Part shown: positions 1-8,121 of the stretch, in pieces
How positions within the stretch are numbered: the first letter of the stretch is position 1
How the letters are laid out: each line of letters starts with the position of its first letter
Origin: DATAVK01 sp036267755
GTDB lineage: Bacteria; Actinomycetota; Actinomycetes; JAFAQI01
DNA: 20,873 nucleotides
NCBI GenBank assembly: GCA_036267755.1
Contig: DATAVK010000050.1
Location: 1 to 20,873 of the forward strand
Reading direction: 5' to 3'
Translations under genes and position numbers: made by a program
Notes under the pieces: model-generated
Databases searched by the model: none
The model's input: only the letters and a program-made list of their open reading frames with translations
What the model was told of the DNA's origin: nothing

Positions 1-17
1 CGACCCTGGGGGTCACC

Positions 18-2999
18 GTGCGTCCCAATCCTGTCCTGACACTTACTGCAACGGTGGCGACCGCTGCCGCTGTCACCCTCGGCGGCACGATGGTGTCGTC
101 GGCGGCTGCGGCGCCGGCATCGACATCACTCGCCGCCGTGACCCGCTCAGCGGCGCACGGCGGCAAGGTGATCGTCATCCTCAAGAACCAATACCGGCAG
201 CTCAAGATCAAGGGACAGGGTCAACAGCGGCGATCGTCGGCGCTGACGTCCCAGCAGGGCGTCACCGACAGCATCACCTCGCACGGAGGCACCCAGGTTC
301 GCCACCTCGTGAGCGTGAACGCCGTCGCGGCCAAGGTCTCCGTCGCCGAGATTCAGCGACTGCGTCGCAATCCCGCGGTCGCCTCGATCCAGCGCGACCT
401 CCCGATCCTGCCTCGCGCCGTCCCGCAGGCGCCGGCCCCCAGCATCAGCAAGAAGGTCTGCCCGGCCAACCCGAACAAGCCGCTGCTCGAGCCTGAGGCT
501 CTGTCGGTCACGCACTTCATGAGCCAACCGAGCCAGCCCAGTGACGGGTCGTTGATCGCCACGGGTAAGGGCGTCAAGGTCGGCCTCACCGGCATCAACC
601 AACTCGCCGGCAACCCCAACCTGATTCGGCCCGACGGCGAGCACGTCGTCATCGACAGCCCGACGCCGAACGAGGACGACTCCAACCTCGACGGCGGCGG
701 CGATGAGTGGTACGGCGACGCCTCGTCGGTGGCCGGCCAGGGCACCGTCACCTATGACTTCTCGAAGGAACTGCCCTTCTCGAACCTGCCGTCCGGGTGC
801 ACCTTCCGGATCGTGGGCACCGCGCCGGACGCGTCCCTCGTCGACACCGGTTTCTTTGGCGAGGGCAACTCCGACGTCCCGACCTCCGAGTCAGAAGCGA
901 TCGCCGGCCTTGACATCGCGGCGATCGACGATGGCGTCTCGGTCGTGTCCGAGTCTTACGGCTTCGGCGCCATCCCCGGTCAGACCGACTTCAGCGCCAT
1001 CACCGAAGCCAACGACGAACTGGTAGCCGCCGGCATCACGGTCGTCGAGTCAGCCGGTGACTCCGGCGTCGGCGGCACGGTCGAGGTACCGGCCTACGAT
1101 CCGAACGTGATCGACGCGGCTGCGAGCACGACGTTCCGGTTGCTCGCCCAGGCATGGGGTTACACCGGGTGGGAAAGCAACCAGATGGCAGCGCTGTCCT
1201 CCGGCGGCACAACGCCCGACAACAACGTCGTCGACCTGGTGGCCCCCGGCCAGGGAGGTGAGGCGAGCTGCAGTCCGGCCTCCGCAACCTGCCCGCAAAC
1301 CACGCTCACCGAGGCTTTCGGCGGCACCAGCGAATCGGCGCCCTTCATCGCCGGCGCGGCAGCGGACGTGATCCAGGCCTACTCCGACTCTCACGGCGGG
1401 ACCCGACCGACCCCGGCGCTGGTGAAGCAGATCCTGACCGGCACCGCGCAGGACATCGGTGCTGCGAGTGACGATCAGGGCGCCGGCCTGCTCGACATCG
1501 GCGCGGCAGTCCGCGCGGCCCAGCAGGAGCCCGGTTCGACCGTGGACCCGGCCTCGGGCGCGCTGATCCCCACACCGACGCAGCTCAACGTGAGTGGCGA
1601 CGGCGGCACCAACAGCTCGCAGAATGTCACGCTCTACAACGCGTCTAATAAGTCGGCAACTGTGAGCGGGAAGCTCCGCAGCTTCAGCAAGCCGACGCAG
1701 CTCGGCCGAACCGTGACCGAGCCGGTCACCGCGCCGCCGGCCTCGCAGCCGGTGCCGGCGCAGGGCGCTCAGGCCGCACACGACATCACGATGAACGTGC
1801 CAAGGGGCCTGTCGCAGCTCGGCGTCGACATGATCACGCCGAACCCCAACAACGACGCCGTTCTGTCGCTGCTGTTGTTCGACCCCAAGGGCAACCTGGC
1901 GCAGGTGTCCTACGACTACTCGTCCACGCCCACCGGGCCGGTCTCGAACAACGAACACGTCTCGATCGACAACCCGATCCCAGGCAAGTGGCGGGCCGAG
2001 ATCGTCTGGAACAACGGGCGGACGCACCTACAGGACCCGCCGCCCACCCCTGGTAGCTACCGCGGCTCGATATCGGTGCGCTTCACCGGGCAGACCGAAA
2101 GCGACCGCCGGGCCACCAGCCCGGCCACGATCCCGGCGCACTCCAGCGCCACGATCCCGGTCACGATCAGCCTGCCGAACCAGTCCGGCGATAGCCCCGA
2201 GTCGCTGCAGTTCACCTCCAACCGCGGTGCCGCGACCTCGGTGCCGGTGACCCGGCGTACGTTGATCCCGGCTGGCGGCGGGAAGTTCCAATGGCAGATC
2301 GGCAGCAGCGTCGCCCGTGGCTCCGGCCCGTTGAAGAGCATGCAGATCAACGTTCCGCCTAATGAGAAGGACCTGCGCATCACCTTCCGGACCGCGGACA
2401 CGAGCCCGGACAACATCATGGACTTCTTCGCGGTGGAACCGAACGGGCTTGATGGGTACTACGACCGGACGCCGAGCACGACGCCGCAAGGGGTTGGCGC
2501 GAGCCAGGAACTCGGGCATGCCGCAATCGTGGTAGCTGATCCGACGCCTGGGCTCTGGACCATTCAGGTGATGATGGACCTCACCACGAGTGGGCAGGAG
2601 TTCGACCAGACCATCAAGGGCGACATCAGGTACAACACTGCCCGTGCGACCGCTATCTCCATCCCCGACAGCGCGTCGACGACCTTGCCGCAAAACAGCA
2701 ACAACACCGTGCGAGTAAGCGTGAAGAACACGACCGGCGTCGGCCGAACCTTCACGTTGCTGTCGACGAACGGTGACGTCACTGGTCCGGACGTCTACAT
2801 CGCGCCGAACTCGACCGCCCTGGTCACCGGCACGCTGAAGCCAACGGCCACGCCGGGGACTGACATCAGCGGGTTGATAGCAGTGGTGAGCAACGGCAGC
2901 GCCCTGTCGCCACTGCTCAACAGCCAGGGCTTCTTCTTCGACCTGCAGACGCTCGCCGCCTTCCCGTACCAGTACACGGTCGGGCCGCCCTCGGCATAG
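18..2999 (+). CDS. Secreted subtilisin-like (S8 family) protein with doubtful catalytic triad
   Basis: 993-aa exported protein. Residues 1 to about 32 form a signal peptide ending in an Ala-rich cleavage region. Residues about 48-128 look like an I9-type inhibitory propeptide (ending ...NPAVASIQRDLP). The subtilase-like domain spans about 150-505: GGTSESAP carries the expected serine (S438), and ESAGDSG (D348) fills the oxyanion region, as in sedolisins. The usual catalytic Asp motif is replaced by VKVGLTGIN (186-194) and the HGT motif by GQGT (Q241), so activity is uncertain. Residues about 510-993 look like beta-rich extracellular domains. The GTG at 18 is chosen because a complete signal peptide follows; the ribosome site is weak and a start upstream of the window cannot be excluded. 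The next gene is 139 bp downstream on the same strand. The family call is firm; the enzymatic role is not. Confidence 0.85.
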   Translation: MRPNPVLTLTATVATAAAVTLGGTMVSSAAAAPASTSLAAVTRSAAHGGKVIVILKNQYRQLKIKGQGQQRRSSALTSQQGVTDSITSHGGTQVRHLVSVNAVAAKVSVAEIQRLRRNPAVASIQRDLPILPRAVPQAPAPSISKKVCPANPNKPLLEPEALSVTHFMSQPSQPSDGSLIATGKGVKVGLTGINQLAGNPNLIRPDGEHVVIDSPTPNEDDSNLDGGGDEWYGDASSVAGQGTVTYDFSKELPFSNLPSGCTFRIVGTAPDASLVDTGFFGEGNSDVPTSESEAIAGLDIAAIDDGVSVVSESYGFGAIPGQTDFSAITEANDELVAAGITVVESAGDSGVGGTVEVPAYDPNVIDAAASTTFRLLAQAWGYTGWESNQMAALSSGGTTPDNNVVDLVAPGQGGEASCSPASATCPQTTLTEAFGGTSESAPFIAGAAADVIQAYSDSHGGTRPTPALVKQILTGTAQDIGAASDDQGAGLLDIGAAVRAAQQEPGSTVDPASGALIPTPTQLNVSGDGGTNSSQNVTLYNASNKSATVSGKLRSFSKPTQLGRTVTEPVTAPPASQPVPAQGAQAAHDITMNVPRGLSQLGVDMITPNPNNDAVLSLLLFDPKGNLAQVSYDYSSTPTGPVSNNEHVSIDNPIPGKWRAEIVWNNGRTHLQDPPPTPGSYRGSISVRFTGQTESDRRATSPATIPAHSSATIPVTISLPNQSGDSPESLQFTSNRGAATSVPVTRRTLIPAGGGKFQWQIGSSVARGSGPLKSMQINVPPNEKDLRITFRTADTSPDNIMDFFAVEPNGLDGYYDRTPSTTPQGVGASQELGHAAIVVADPTPGLWTIQVMMDLTTSGQEFDQTIKGDIRYNTARATAISIPDSASTTLPQNSNNTVRVSVKNTTGVGRTFTLLSTNGDVTGPDVYIAPNSTALVTGTLKPTATPGTDISGLIAVVSNGSALSPLLNSQGFFFDLQTLAAFPYQYTVGPPSA

Positions 3000-3138
3000 T
3001 TGTGCGGCGCGCGAGGGCGCCTCGACCCATCGTTCGTGAACTCGTCGCTCGGCGTTCAGATCGATGTCGGCTTGCTGCGGATTCGCCCCAATACGTTCAC
3101 GGTCGTCTAGCTAGCGGCCGTTAACGGAGGTTCGAGGC

Positions 3139-5348
3139 ATGTCTGAGCTGTCCAGAAGAGGGTTCCTTGGCGCGGCTGCAGCCGTCACCGGTGCCGCTGT
3201 CGCGGGTGCGCTACCGGCCACCGCCGCGCAGGCGTCCGCGAAGTCAGCCGCGAAGAATCGTCAGCACGGGGACATCCGCGACATCAGGCACGTGGTGATC
3301 CTCATGCAGGAGAACCGCAGCTTCGACCACTACTTCGGCTCGCTGCGGGGGGTCCGCGGTTTCGGTGACCGCGCGACGATCACGCTGCCCGGCGGTCTGC
3401 CGGTGTTCCAGCAGCCGACAACCCCGCCCGGCAATCCGGTCACGACGACCCAGTTCCCCTGGAGCTTGAGCGGCGCCCCCGCCTCGGCCTATCCAGCCGG
3501 CAACCAGCCGCCCAACTCAGAGGTCGGCGCGCAGGGGTACGGCGGAACCACACACAGCTGGGACGACCAGCACGGTGCGTGGTTCGGGGGCCTGATGAAC
3601 GGCTGGGTGTTCGCGAAGGGCGGCCTCACGACACTCGGCTACCTGGACCGCTCCGACATTCCCTTCCACTACGCCCTCGCCGACGCCTACACGGTTGGCG
3701 ATGCCTACCACTGCTCGGTGCTGAGCGCGACCGGTCCGAACCGCACCTACCTGTGGAGCGGGACGATCGACGCCCAGCAGAAGTCCAGCAGCTTCGTCGC
3801 CTTCAACGGCGGCGACGAGCTCGGCAAGAACCTGCTCTGGGAGTCCTACACGGAGACGCTGCAGAAGGCCGGCGTCAGCTGGCACGTCTACCAGTGCGCT
3901 GACGACTTCGGTGACACCGGTACGGAGTACTTCAAGACGTTCGCGCAGTACGACCCCACGCAGGGTGGCACGCCCGCTCCTGGCAACGTGTTCTACGACA
4001 ACGGCGTCGCCAACGTCCCCGAGCCGCTGACCGGCCCTACAGCAAACGCGGACAACCTTGCGAACGCAATCCGGGCCGACGTGCTGGCGGGCACATTGCC
4101 GCAGGTGTCCTGGGTCGTCACGAACCAGGCGTTCTCCGAGCATCCCGACGGAGCGCCGAACGACGGTGCCTACTACGTGAACGGTGTCCTCGAGGCACTT
4201 CACGCCGACCCAGAGGTCTTCAACTCCACTCTCGTGGTCATCGACTACGACGAGAACGACGGACAGTTCGACCACGTGCCACCGCCGGTGCCCCCCACCG
4301 GGACGAAGGACGAGTTCTTCTTTGAGCCGACCGGCGCGCTCGCGAGTGCCGGCCTCACACAACCGGTGCCGGTCGGTCTCGGCTTCCGAGTGCCGCTGAT
4401 CCTGATCTCGCCGTGGACACGCGGCGGGTGGGTGACCTCGGAGGTAGCGGACCACACCTCGGTGATCCAGCTCGTCGAGAAGTGGACCGCGGCACTCGGC
4501 ACCCCTGCGACCTGCCCGAACATCAGCGCCTGGCGCCGGAGTGTTTGTGGCGACCTGACCGACGCCTTCGACTTCCACTCACCGGTCTTCGGCCTGCCGA
4601 AGTTGCCGAAGACGACCGTCATCGGCGACCCCTCCGGCGGCGCGTACAAGCCGCCGGTCACAACCAACTCGATGCCGACGCAGGAGCCGGGCACCAAGCC
4701 GGCGAGGCCCGTGCCGGTCCAGCCGAACGCGAATCTGGACGGATTCTCCTTCGGCAGCAACGGGAGGGTCGAGCGCAATTGTCGTTCAGCAACACCGGTA
4801 CACATGTCAGCAAGGCCAGCCACTTCTCGGTCTACAACAACATCGCGCCCGACCAGTCACTTGCCGACTACCCGACGAAGTTCCCCGGTCAGTACACGGT
4901 CGACCCCTCCCGTTCGGTCTGGAACAAGACGGTGCCGGCATCGGTCGAGATCGGCGCGGGGAGCGGCGATGGCAAATATGACCTCACGATCGTGGGTCCG
5001 AACCGGTTCCTGCGGCACTTCACCGGTGATGTCAATGCGGCGGGCGAACCCGCGCAGGTCGAGGCCGCGTACTACGAGGGCGGCTTCGGCTCCAAGCCCC
5101 GGCTCACCTTGGAGCTGACCAACGGCGGCAGCAAGACGGTGACGTTCACCGTCGTACCGAAGAACTACTCGAAGGACCGCGCGAGGACCTACCGCGTTTC
5201 CCCGCACGGTCGGGCGACACATCAGGTGGATCCACTCTCGTCCAGCAACGGGTGGTACGACGTGTCGGTCAGCGTGAGCGGTGACAGCTCATGGTCGCGG
5301 CGCTACACCGGTCACCTCGAGGACGGCACCAACAGCGTCACCGGCTAA
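3139..5348 (+). pseudogene. Tat-exported phospholipase C / phosphoesterase, frameshifted near 4775
   Basis: Phosphoesterase family (PF04185; phospholipase C / AcpA type), which hydrolyses phosphodiester or phosphomonoester bonds outside the membrane. The start is ATG 3139 with GGAGG at 3126-3130. SRRGFLG and a hydrophobic stretch form a Tat signal (residues 1-31). ENRSFDHYFG (58-67) and DYDENDGQFDH (about 366-376) are metal-site motifs, and YHCSVLSATGPNR holds the likely nucleophile region. The reading frame from 3139 ends at 5118, but from about 4775 it is Arg/Ser/Thr-rich nonsense. In another frame the expected C-terminal domains appear (QLSFSNTGTHVSKASHFSVY onward, two DUF756-like domains) and run to the stop at 5346-5348. 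Loss of one base (or gain of two) around 4771-4777 explains this. Repaired length would be about 736 aa, normal for the family. Real decay or an assembly error cannot be told apart here. Confidence 0.88.
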
Positions 5349-5351
5349 TTG

Positions 5352-5777
5352 TTACGCGTGATCCCGCTGCGGGTTCCAATCGCTCGCCGGCAAGGACGGT
5401 GGGACTTGAGGCGGGATGGCGGTCGCTACGTGGCCAGGAGTTACCGGGGGACGCGCGTACGTGGGGTCGAGGTCGGTGTTCTCGACCACCCACTTAGTGA
5501 TGCGCGGAATCACCCAGAAGCCGTAGATCCCGAGCGTGATGATGGTGAGAAGCCACCACTTCAGGTAGTGACCGAACAGACCCCACGCGCTTCCCGTGAA
5601 GATCAGCCTTTGACCGTCGATGTAGGTGTGCTTGGCCCGCCACCTGTGCTTGAGCACGATCCCGAATGGTGCGCATAAACCCAGCGTCAGCAATGTCACG
5701 AGAAAGGCGAGGAGACCCGTCCCGAGATACGTACCCGCCCCGCCATCGAAACGGAAGCGGCCGGAGTTGCGTGCCAT
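5352..5777 (-). CDS. DUF898-like small membrane protein
   Basis: 141-aa protein if it starts at ATG 5777 (MARNSGRFRFDGG), preceded by GAGG seven bases upstream; a longer start at 5828 is less likely. The FRFDG opening, two hydrophobic segments (about residues 14-36 and 66-88), the KHRWRAKHTYIDG segment and GLFGHYLKWW...GIYGFW resemble the DUF898/YjgN family of membrane proteins, whose function is not established. The C-terminal 40 residues are Pro-rich and probably cytoplasmic. The stop lies only three bases from the end of the convergent phospholipase gene, leaving no room for a separate terminator. Its upstream neighbour on the same strand is 154 bases away. Confidence 0.75.
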   Translation of the reverse strand: MARNSGRFRFDGGAGTYLGTGLLAFLVTLLTLGLCAPFGIVLKHRWRAKHTYIDGQRLIFTGSAWGLFGHYLKWWLLTIITLGIYGFWVIPRITKWVVENTDLDPTYARPPVTPGHVATAIPPQVPPSLPASDWNPQRDHA

Positions 5778-5931
5778 GCGGTGACCTCGCCTGTCGCAGG
5801 GTTGGAACGCTGCGACCGTACGGGTCATCGGCAGTCACGTCCGGCCGATGAGCAAATCCAGACACTGCGTCCAATGACCGGCGTGGATCTGACTGCGCGA
5901 ATGCCGGGAGCGCGGCGAACTGGCCCGAGCG

Positions 5932-6612
5932 TTAGTAGTTCGGCGTCAGGCAGAACTTGTTCGCCGCAGACCCGTTGCCGGCCGAGTAGGAGTCGGAGGT
6001 GTTCCCCCTCCACGCCACAGCACTGACGTAGACGCCGTAGCAGATCTTTGGCTTGCCGAGTGGCGGCGGCGATGACTCGTTGCCGAACGTCGCCTGTGAC
6101 TGCGAGTTGTTCTGAGTAAATGTCTTGCCGGACTTGTAGGCGGTTGTATAGGACGCCTGCTTCCGGTTTCCGCAGTTGGGCCAGCCACCGGCCGACACAC
6201 CCCAGGGGATGGACACGGCGACCGCAGGGGTGAACGAACAGCTGTAGCCACTCCAGTGCTGCCCCATCGAGATCTTGGTCACCTTGCCCTTGCCGCTGAG
6301 GCACCCGGAGCCCGAGTAGAACCGGTGGACGACGGCTTTGAGTACGGGGTCGTTCAGATGGATCGATGTCAAGCTGAACTCCTCCCCACGCTGCGTGGGG
6401 GACTGGGTCGCGTGGTAGGTGATGGTGCCCTTCAGAGTGAAGTCGATGCAGACGTCCAATGGCGTCGATACGAACGTCCAGGACTCGCTGAACGAGTCGG
6501 TGTTGGCGACGGGGCCGGAGGCTGACGCGGCCTGCGGGATCAGGATCGCGGCGGCGGCTGCGACAAGGAACACCGCGCCTGCCTGGTACATGCGCCGGCC
6601 AGGTCTGAGCAT
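5932..6612 (-). CDS. Secreted six-cysteine protein, unknown function
   Basis: 226-aa protein with a signal peptide: RPGRR near the N-terminus, a hydrophobic core at about 11-24, and a likely cleavage after ASAS. The start is ATG 6612 with AGGGAG six bases upstream. The mature part is rich in Ser, Thr, Gly and Asn, and has exactly six cysteines (in VCIDF, GCLSG, SCSFT, NCGN, ICYG and FCLT), enough for three disulfides, so it is probably a folded extracellular protein. I recognise no catalytic motif and no family. It reads away from tRNA-Leu and ends about 100 bases before the longest possible start of the DUF898-like gene. The reading frame is convincing; the function is unknown. Confidence 0.72.
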   Translation of the reverse strand: MLRPGRRMYQAGAVFLVAAAAAILIPQAASASGPVANTDSFSESWTFVSTPLDVCIDFTLKGTITYHATQSPTQRGEEFSLTSIHLNDPVLKAVVHRFYSGSGCLSGKGKVTKISMGQHWSGYSCSFTPAVAVSIPWGVSAGGWPNCGNRKQASYTTAYKSGKTFTQNNSQSQATFGNESSPPPLGKPKICYGVYVSAVAWRGNTSDSYSAGNGSAANKFCLTPNY

Positions 6613-6638
6613 CGCGATCTCCCTAGGGCGGGTGCGCG

Positions 6639-6658
6639 GGTTGTCGCGCGCGGCAACC
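6639..6658. promoter_or_regulatory. Imperfect 20-bp palindrome upstream of the six-Cys gene
   Basis: GGTTGTCGCGCGCGGCAACC is a near-perfect inverted repeat (GGTTG/CAACC arms around a CG-alternating core, one mismatched pair). It ends 27 bases before the start codon of the minus-strand secreted protein. It could be an operator or a 5' UTR hairpin. The role is inferred from position only. Confidence 0.35.
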
Positions 6659-6686
6659 TCATGATCAACCTAGGTCAAGTAGACAG

Positions 6687-6710
6687 AAACCGCAGGTCAT
6701 CCTGCGGTTT
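6687..6710 (-). terminator. Hairpin terminator after tRNA-Leu
   Basis: Perfect 10-bp inverted repeat AAACCGCAGG / CCTGCGGTTT with a four-base loop, just downstream (minus strand) of the tRNA 3' end. In the transcript the right arm ends in UUU followed by CUGU, so it fits an intrinsic terminator for the tRNA transcript. Confidence 0.75.
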
Positions 6711-6714
6711 CACA

Positions 6715-6800
6715 TGGTGGGCGAGGGGGGAGTTGAACCCCCACGTCCTTACGGACACACGGACCTGAACCGTGCGCGTCTGCCATTCCGCCACTCGCCC
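6715..6800 (-). tRNA. leuT: tRNA-Leu (CAG)
   Basis: Reading the minus strand gives a complete class II tRNA. The acceptor stem GGGCGAG pairs with CTCGCCC, followed by discriminator A and an encoded CCA (6715-6717). The anticodon stem-loop CACGG-TTCAGGT-CCGTG gives anticodon CAG. There is a long variable arm, and a T-arm with GTTCAAC. A tRNA-Leu next to fhaA is the same arrangement as in Mycobacterium tuberculosis, which supports the synteny call. Confidence 0.95.
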
Positions 6801-6846
6801 GTGGGGACAACGACGCTAGCACCAGAGGGCCGTCGGCCGGCGCCGA

Positions 6847-6852
6847 TACGAT
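6847..6852 (+). promoter_or_regulatory. Candidate -10 element for the fhaA-pknB operon
   Basis: TACGAT matches the actinobacterial TANNNT -10 pattern. It lies about 30 bases before the fhaA start and ahead of its ribosome site AGGAGAGG (6865-6872). No convincing -35 box is seen at the right spacing. Assignment is tentative. Confidence 0.3.
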
Positions 6853-6879
6853 CAACCTGCCCCCAGGAGAGGACACGGT

Positions 6880-7629
6880 GTGGGAGTCCTGCAAGCCTTC
6901 GAGCGACGGCTCGGTGGGCTGGTCGAAGGCGCCTTCGCCAAAGTGTTCAAAGGCGACGTCCAGCCGGTCGAGATCGCCGGCGCGCTGCAGCGCGAGACCG
7001 ACAACCGGAAGAACATCGTCGGCCAGGGGAAGGTACTGGTTCCCAACGAGTTCACCGTCGAGCTTGGCGACCACGACCATGCCCGGCTCGCCGAATGGGC
7101 GGACCCGCTGGGTGACGAGCTCGCCGCCATGGTGCGCGAGCACGCGTCCGAGCAGGGGTACTCCTTCATCGGACCGGTCAAGGTGGGCTTCGAGCACGTC
7201 CCCGAGGTGGGAACCGGTGTGTTCCGGATCCGCAGCGCGGCTGTTGCCGGCGAGATCCCACCCGATCCGGCCGCGCCCACCCGCTCCCCGGCTGCGCAGC
7301 CGCCCGCCGGATCGCCGCGCTCGGAGTTCGCCGGTCGACCGCGGCTCATCGTCGCCGCCGCGGGCTCGGCGGAGTCGTCGTACCCGTTGCGCGACGCGGT
7401 GACGGTCATCGGACGAGCCAACGAATCCGACCTGCGCCTCGAGGACCCGGGGGTGTCGCGCCGGCACGCCGAGATCCGGGTCAGCGGAAGCGAGGCGGAG
7501 ATCGTCGACCTCGGGTCGACAAACGGCATTCGAGTCAACGGCAGGTCCGTACCGTCGGCTCGGCTGCTCGACGGGGACCGCGTCGACCTCGGGTCGACGT
7601 CGCTGGTCTTCCGTCGAGACGAGGGCTGA
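6880..7629 (+). CDS. fhaA: FhaA-type FHA-domain protein
   Basis: 249-aa cytoplasmic protein that binds phosphothreonine on Ser/Thr-kinase substrates. Residues about 1-120 are the DUF3662 N-terminal domain (opening GVLQAFERRLGGLVEGAFAK). Residues about 172-245 are an FHA domain with GRANESDLRL, VSRRHAEI and DLGSTNGIRVNG, which hold the phosphopeptide-contacting Arg, Ser and Asn positions. The linker is a short Pro/Ala-rich stretch, so the protein is far shorter than the roughly 527-aa M. tuberculosis FhaA. The start is GTG 6880, behind AGGAGAGG. It is the first gene of the operon, with six bases to fhaB. In mycobacteria FhaA binds the phosphorylated pseudokinase domain of MviN to control lipid II flipping; the same role here is inferred. 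Confidence 0.93.
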   Translation: MGVLQAFERRLGGLVEGAFAKVFKGDVQPVEIAGALQRETDNRKNIVGQGKVLVPNEFTVELGDHDHARLAEWADPLGDELAAMVREHASEQGYSFIGPVKVGFEHVPEVGTGVFRIRSAAVAGEIPPDPAAPTRSPAAQPPAGSPRSEFAGRPRLIVAAAGSAESSYPLRDAVTVIGRANESDLRLEDPGVSRRHAEIRVSGSEAEIVDLGSTNGIRVNGRSVPSARLLDGDRVDLGSTSLVFRRDEG

Positions 7630-7635
7630 GCGCCC

Positions 7636-8121
7636 GTGCCCGAAGCCGTTGTCTTCATCCTCCGCGCCGTCGTACTGGTGTTGTTGTGGGGTTTCGTCGT
7701 GGCGGCGATCGTGGCTGTCCGCCACGACCTGCTCGATGTCCGGCCCGCGCGGGCAGCGGCAGCTCCGGCGCCGCCAGCACGGCCGGCACCCGAGCCGCGG
7801 TCGCGCCGTAAGGCCCGCCAAGCCCCCGCCGCGGCCCGGCAGCTCGTCATCGTCGACGGGGCCCAGGCGGGCACGACGGTGGCGTTGGGCCGGCTCCCGG
7901 TCACGATCGGCCGGGCGCCCGACTGCGCCCTGACATTGAGCGACGACTATGCGTCGAACCACCACGCGAAGCTGGTGCCCGACGGGGACGCGTGGCGGCT
8001 CGAGGACACCGGCTCCACCAACGGCAGCTTCGTCGGTGAGCGGCAGGTCACGGCGCCGACGCCGGTGGCCGTCGGCGTCCCGATCCGGATCGGTCGCACG
8101 ACGATGGAGCTGCGCGCGTGA
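7636..8121 (+). CDS. fhaB: FhaB (FipA)-type membrane FHA-domain protein
   Basis: 161 aa, starting at GTG 7636. A single membrane segment (about residues 6-28) is followed by a Pro/Ala/Arg linker and a C-terminal FHA domain with TIGRAPDCALTL, DDYASNHHAKL and DTGSTNGSF, which is the complete phosphothreonine-binding set. Length and layout match mycobacterial FhaB (155 aa), a PknA/PknB partner linked to division. The linker has no threonine, although the mycobacterial protein carries a PknB-phosphorylated Thr there. The stop codon overlaps the pstP start in GTGA. Confidence 0.93.
   Translation: MPEAVVFILRAVVLVLLWGFVVAAIVAVRHDLLDVRPARAAAAPAPPARPAPEPRSRRKARQAPAAARQLVIVDGAQAGTTVALGRLPVTIGRAPDCALTLSDDYASNHHAKLVPDGDAWRLEDTGSTNGSFVGERQVTAPTPVAVGVPIRIGRTTMELRA

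Noticed and set aside
3118..3127. CCGTTAACGG palindrome before the phospholipase gene
   Set aside because: Only 10 bp and overlapping the ribosome site; short palindromes are common and there is no further support for an operator.
3139..5118. Treating 3139-5118 as a normal complete phospholipase
   Set aside because: From about 4775 this frame is Arg/Ser/Thr-rich nonsense while the expected C-terminal domains are in another frame to 5348.
6715..6800. tRNA-Leu as the attachment site of an integrated element
   Set aside because: No integrase gene and no repeat of the tRNA 3' end is seen in the window; kept only as a low-interest possibility in the accessory-block finding.
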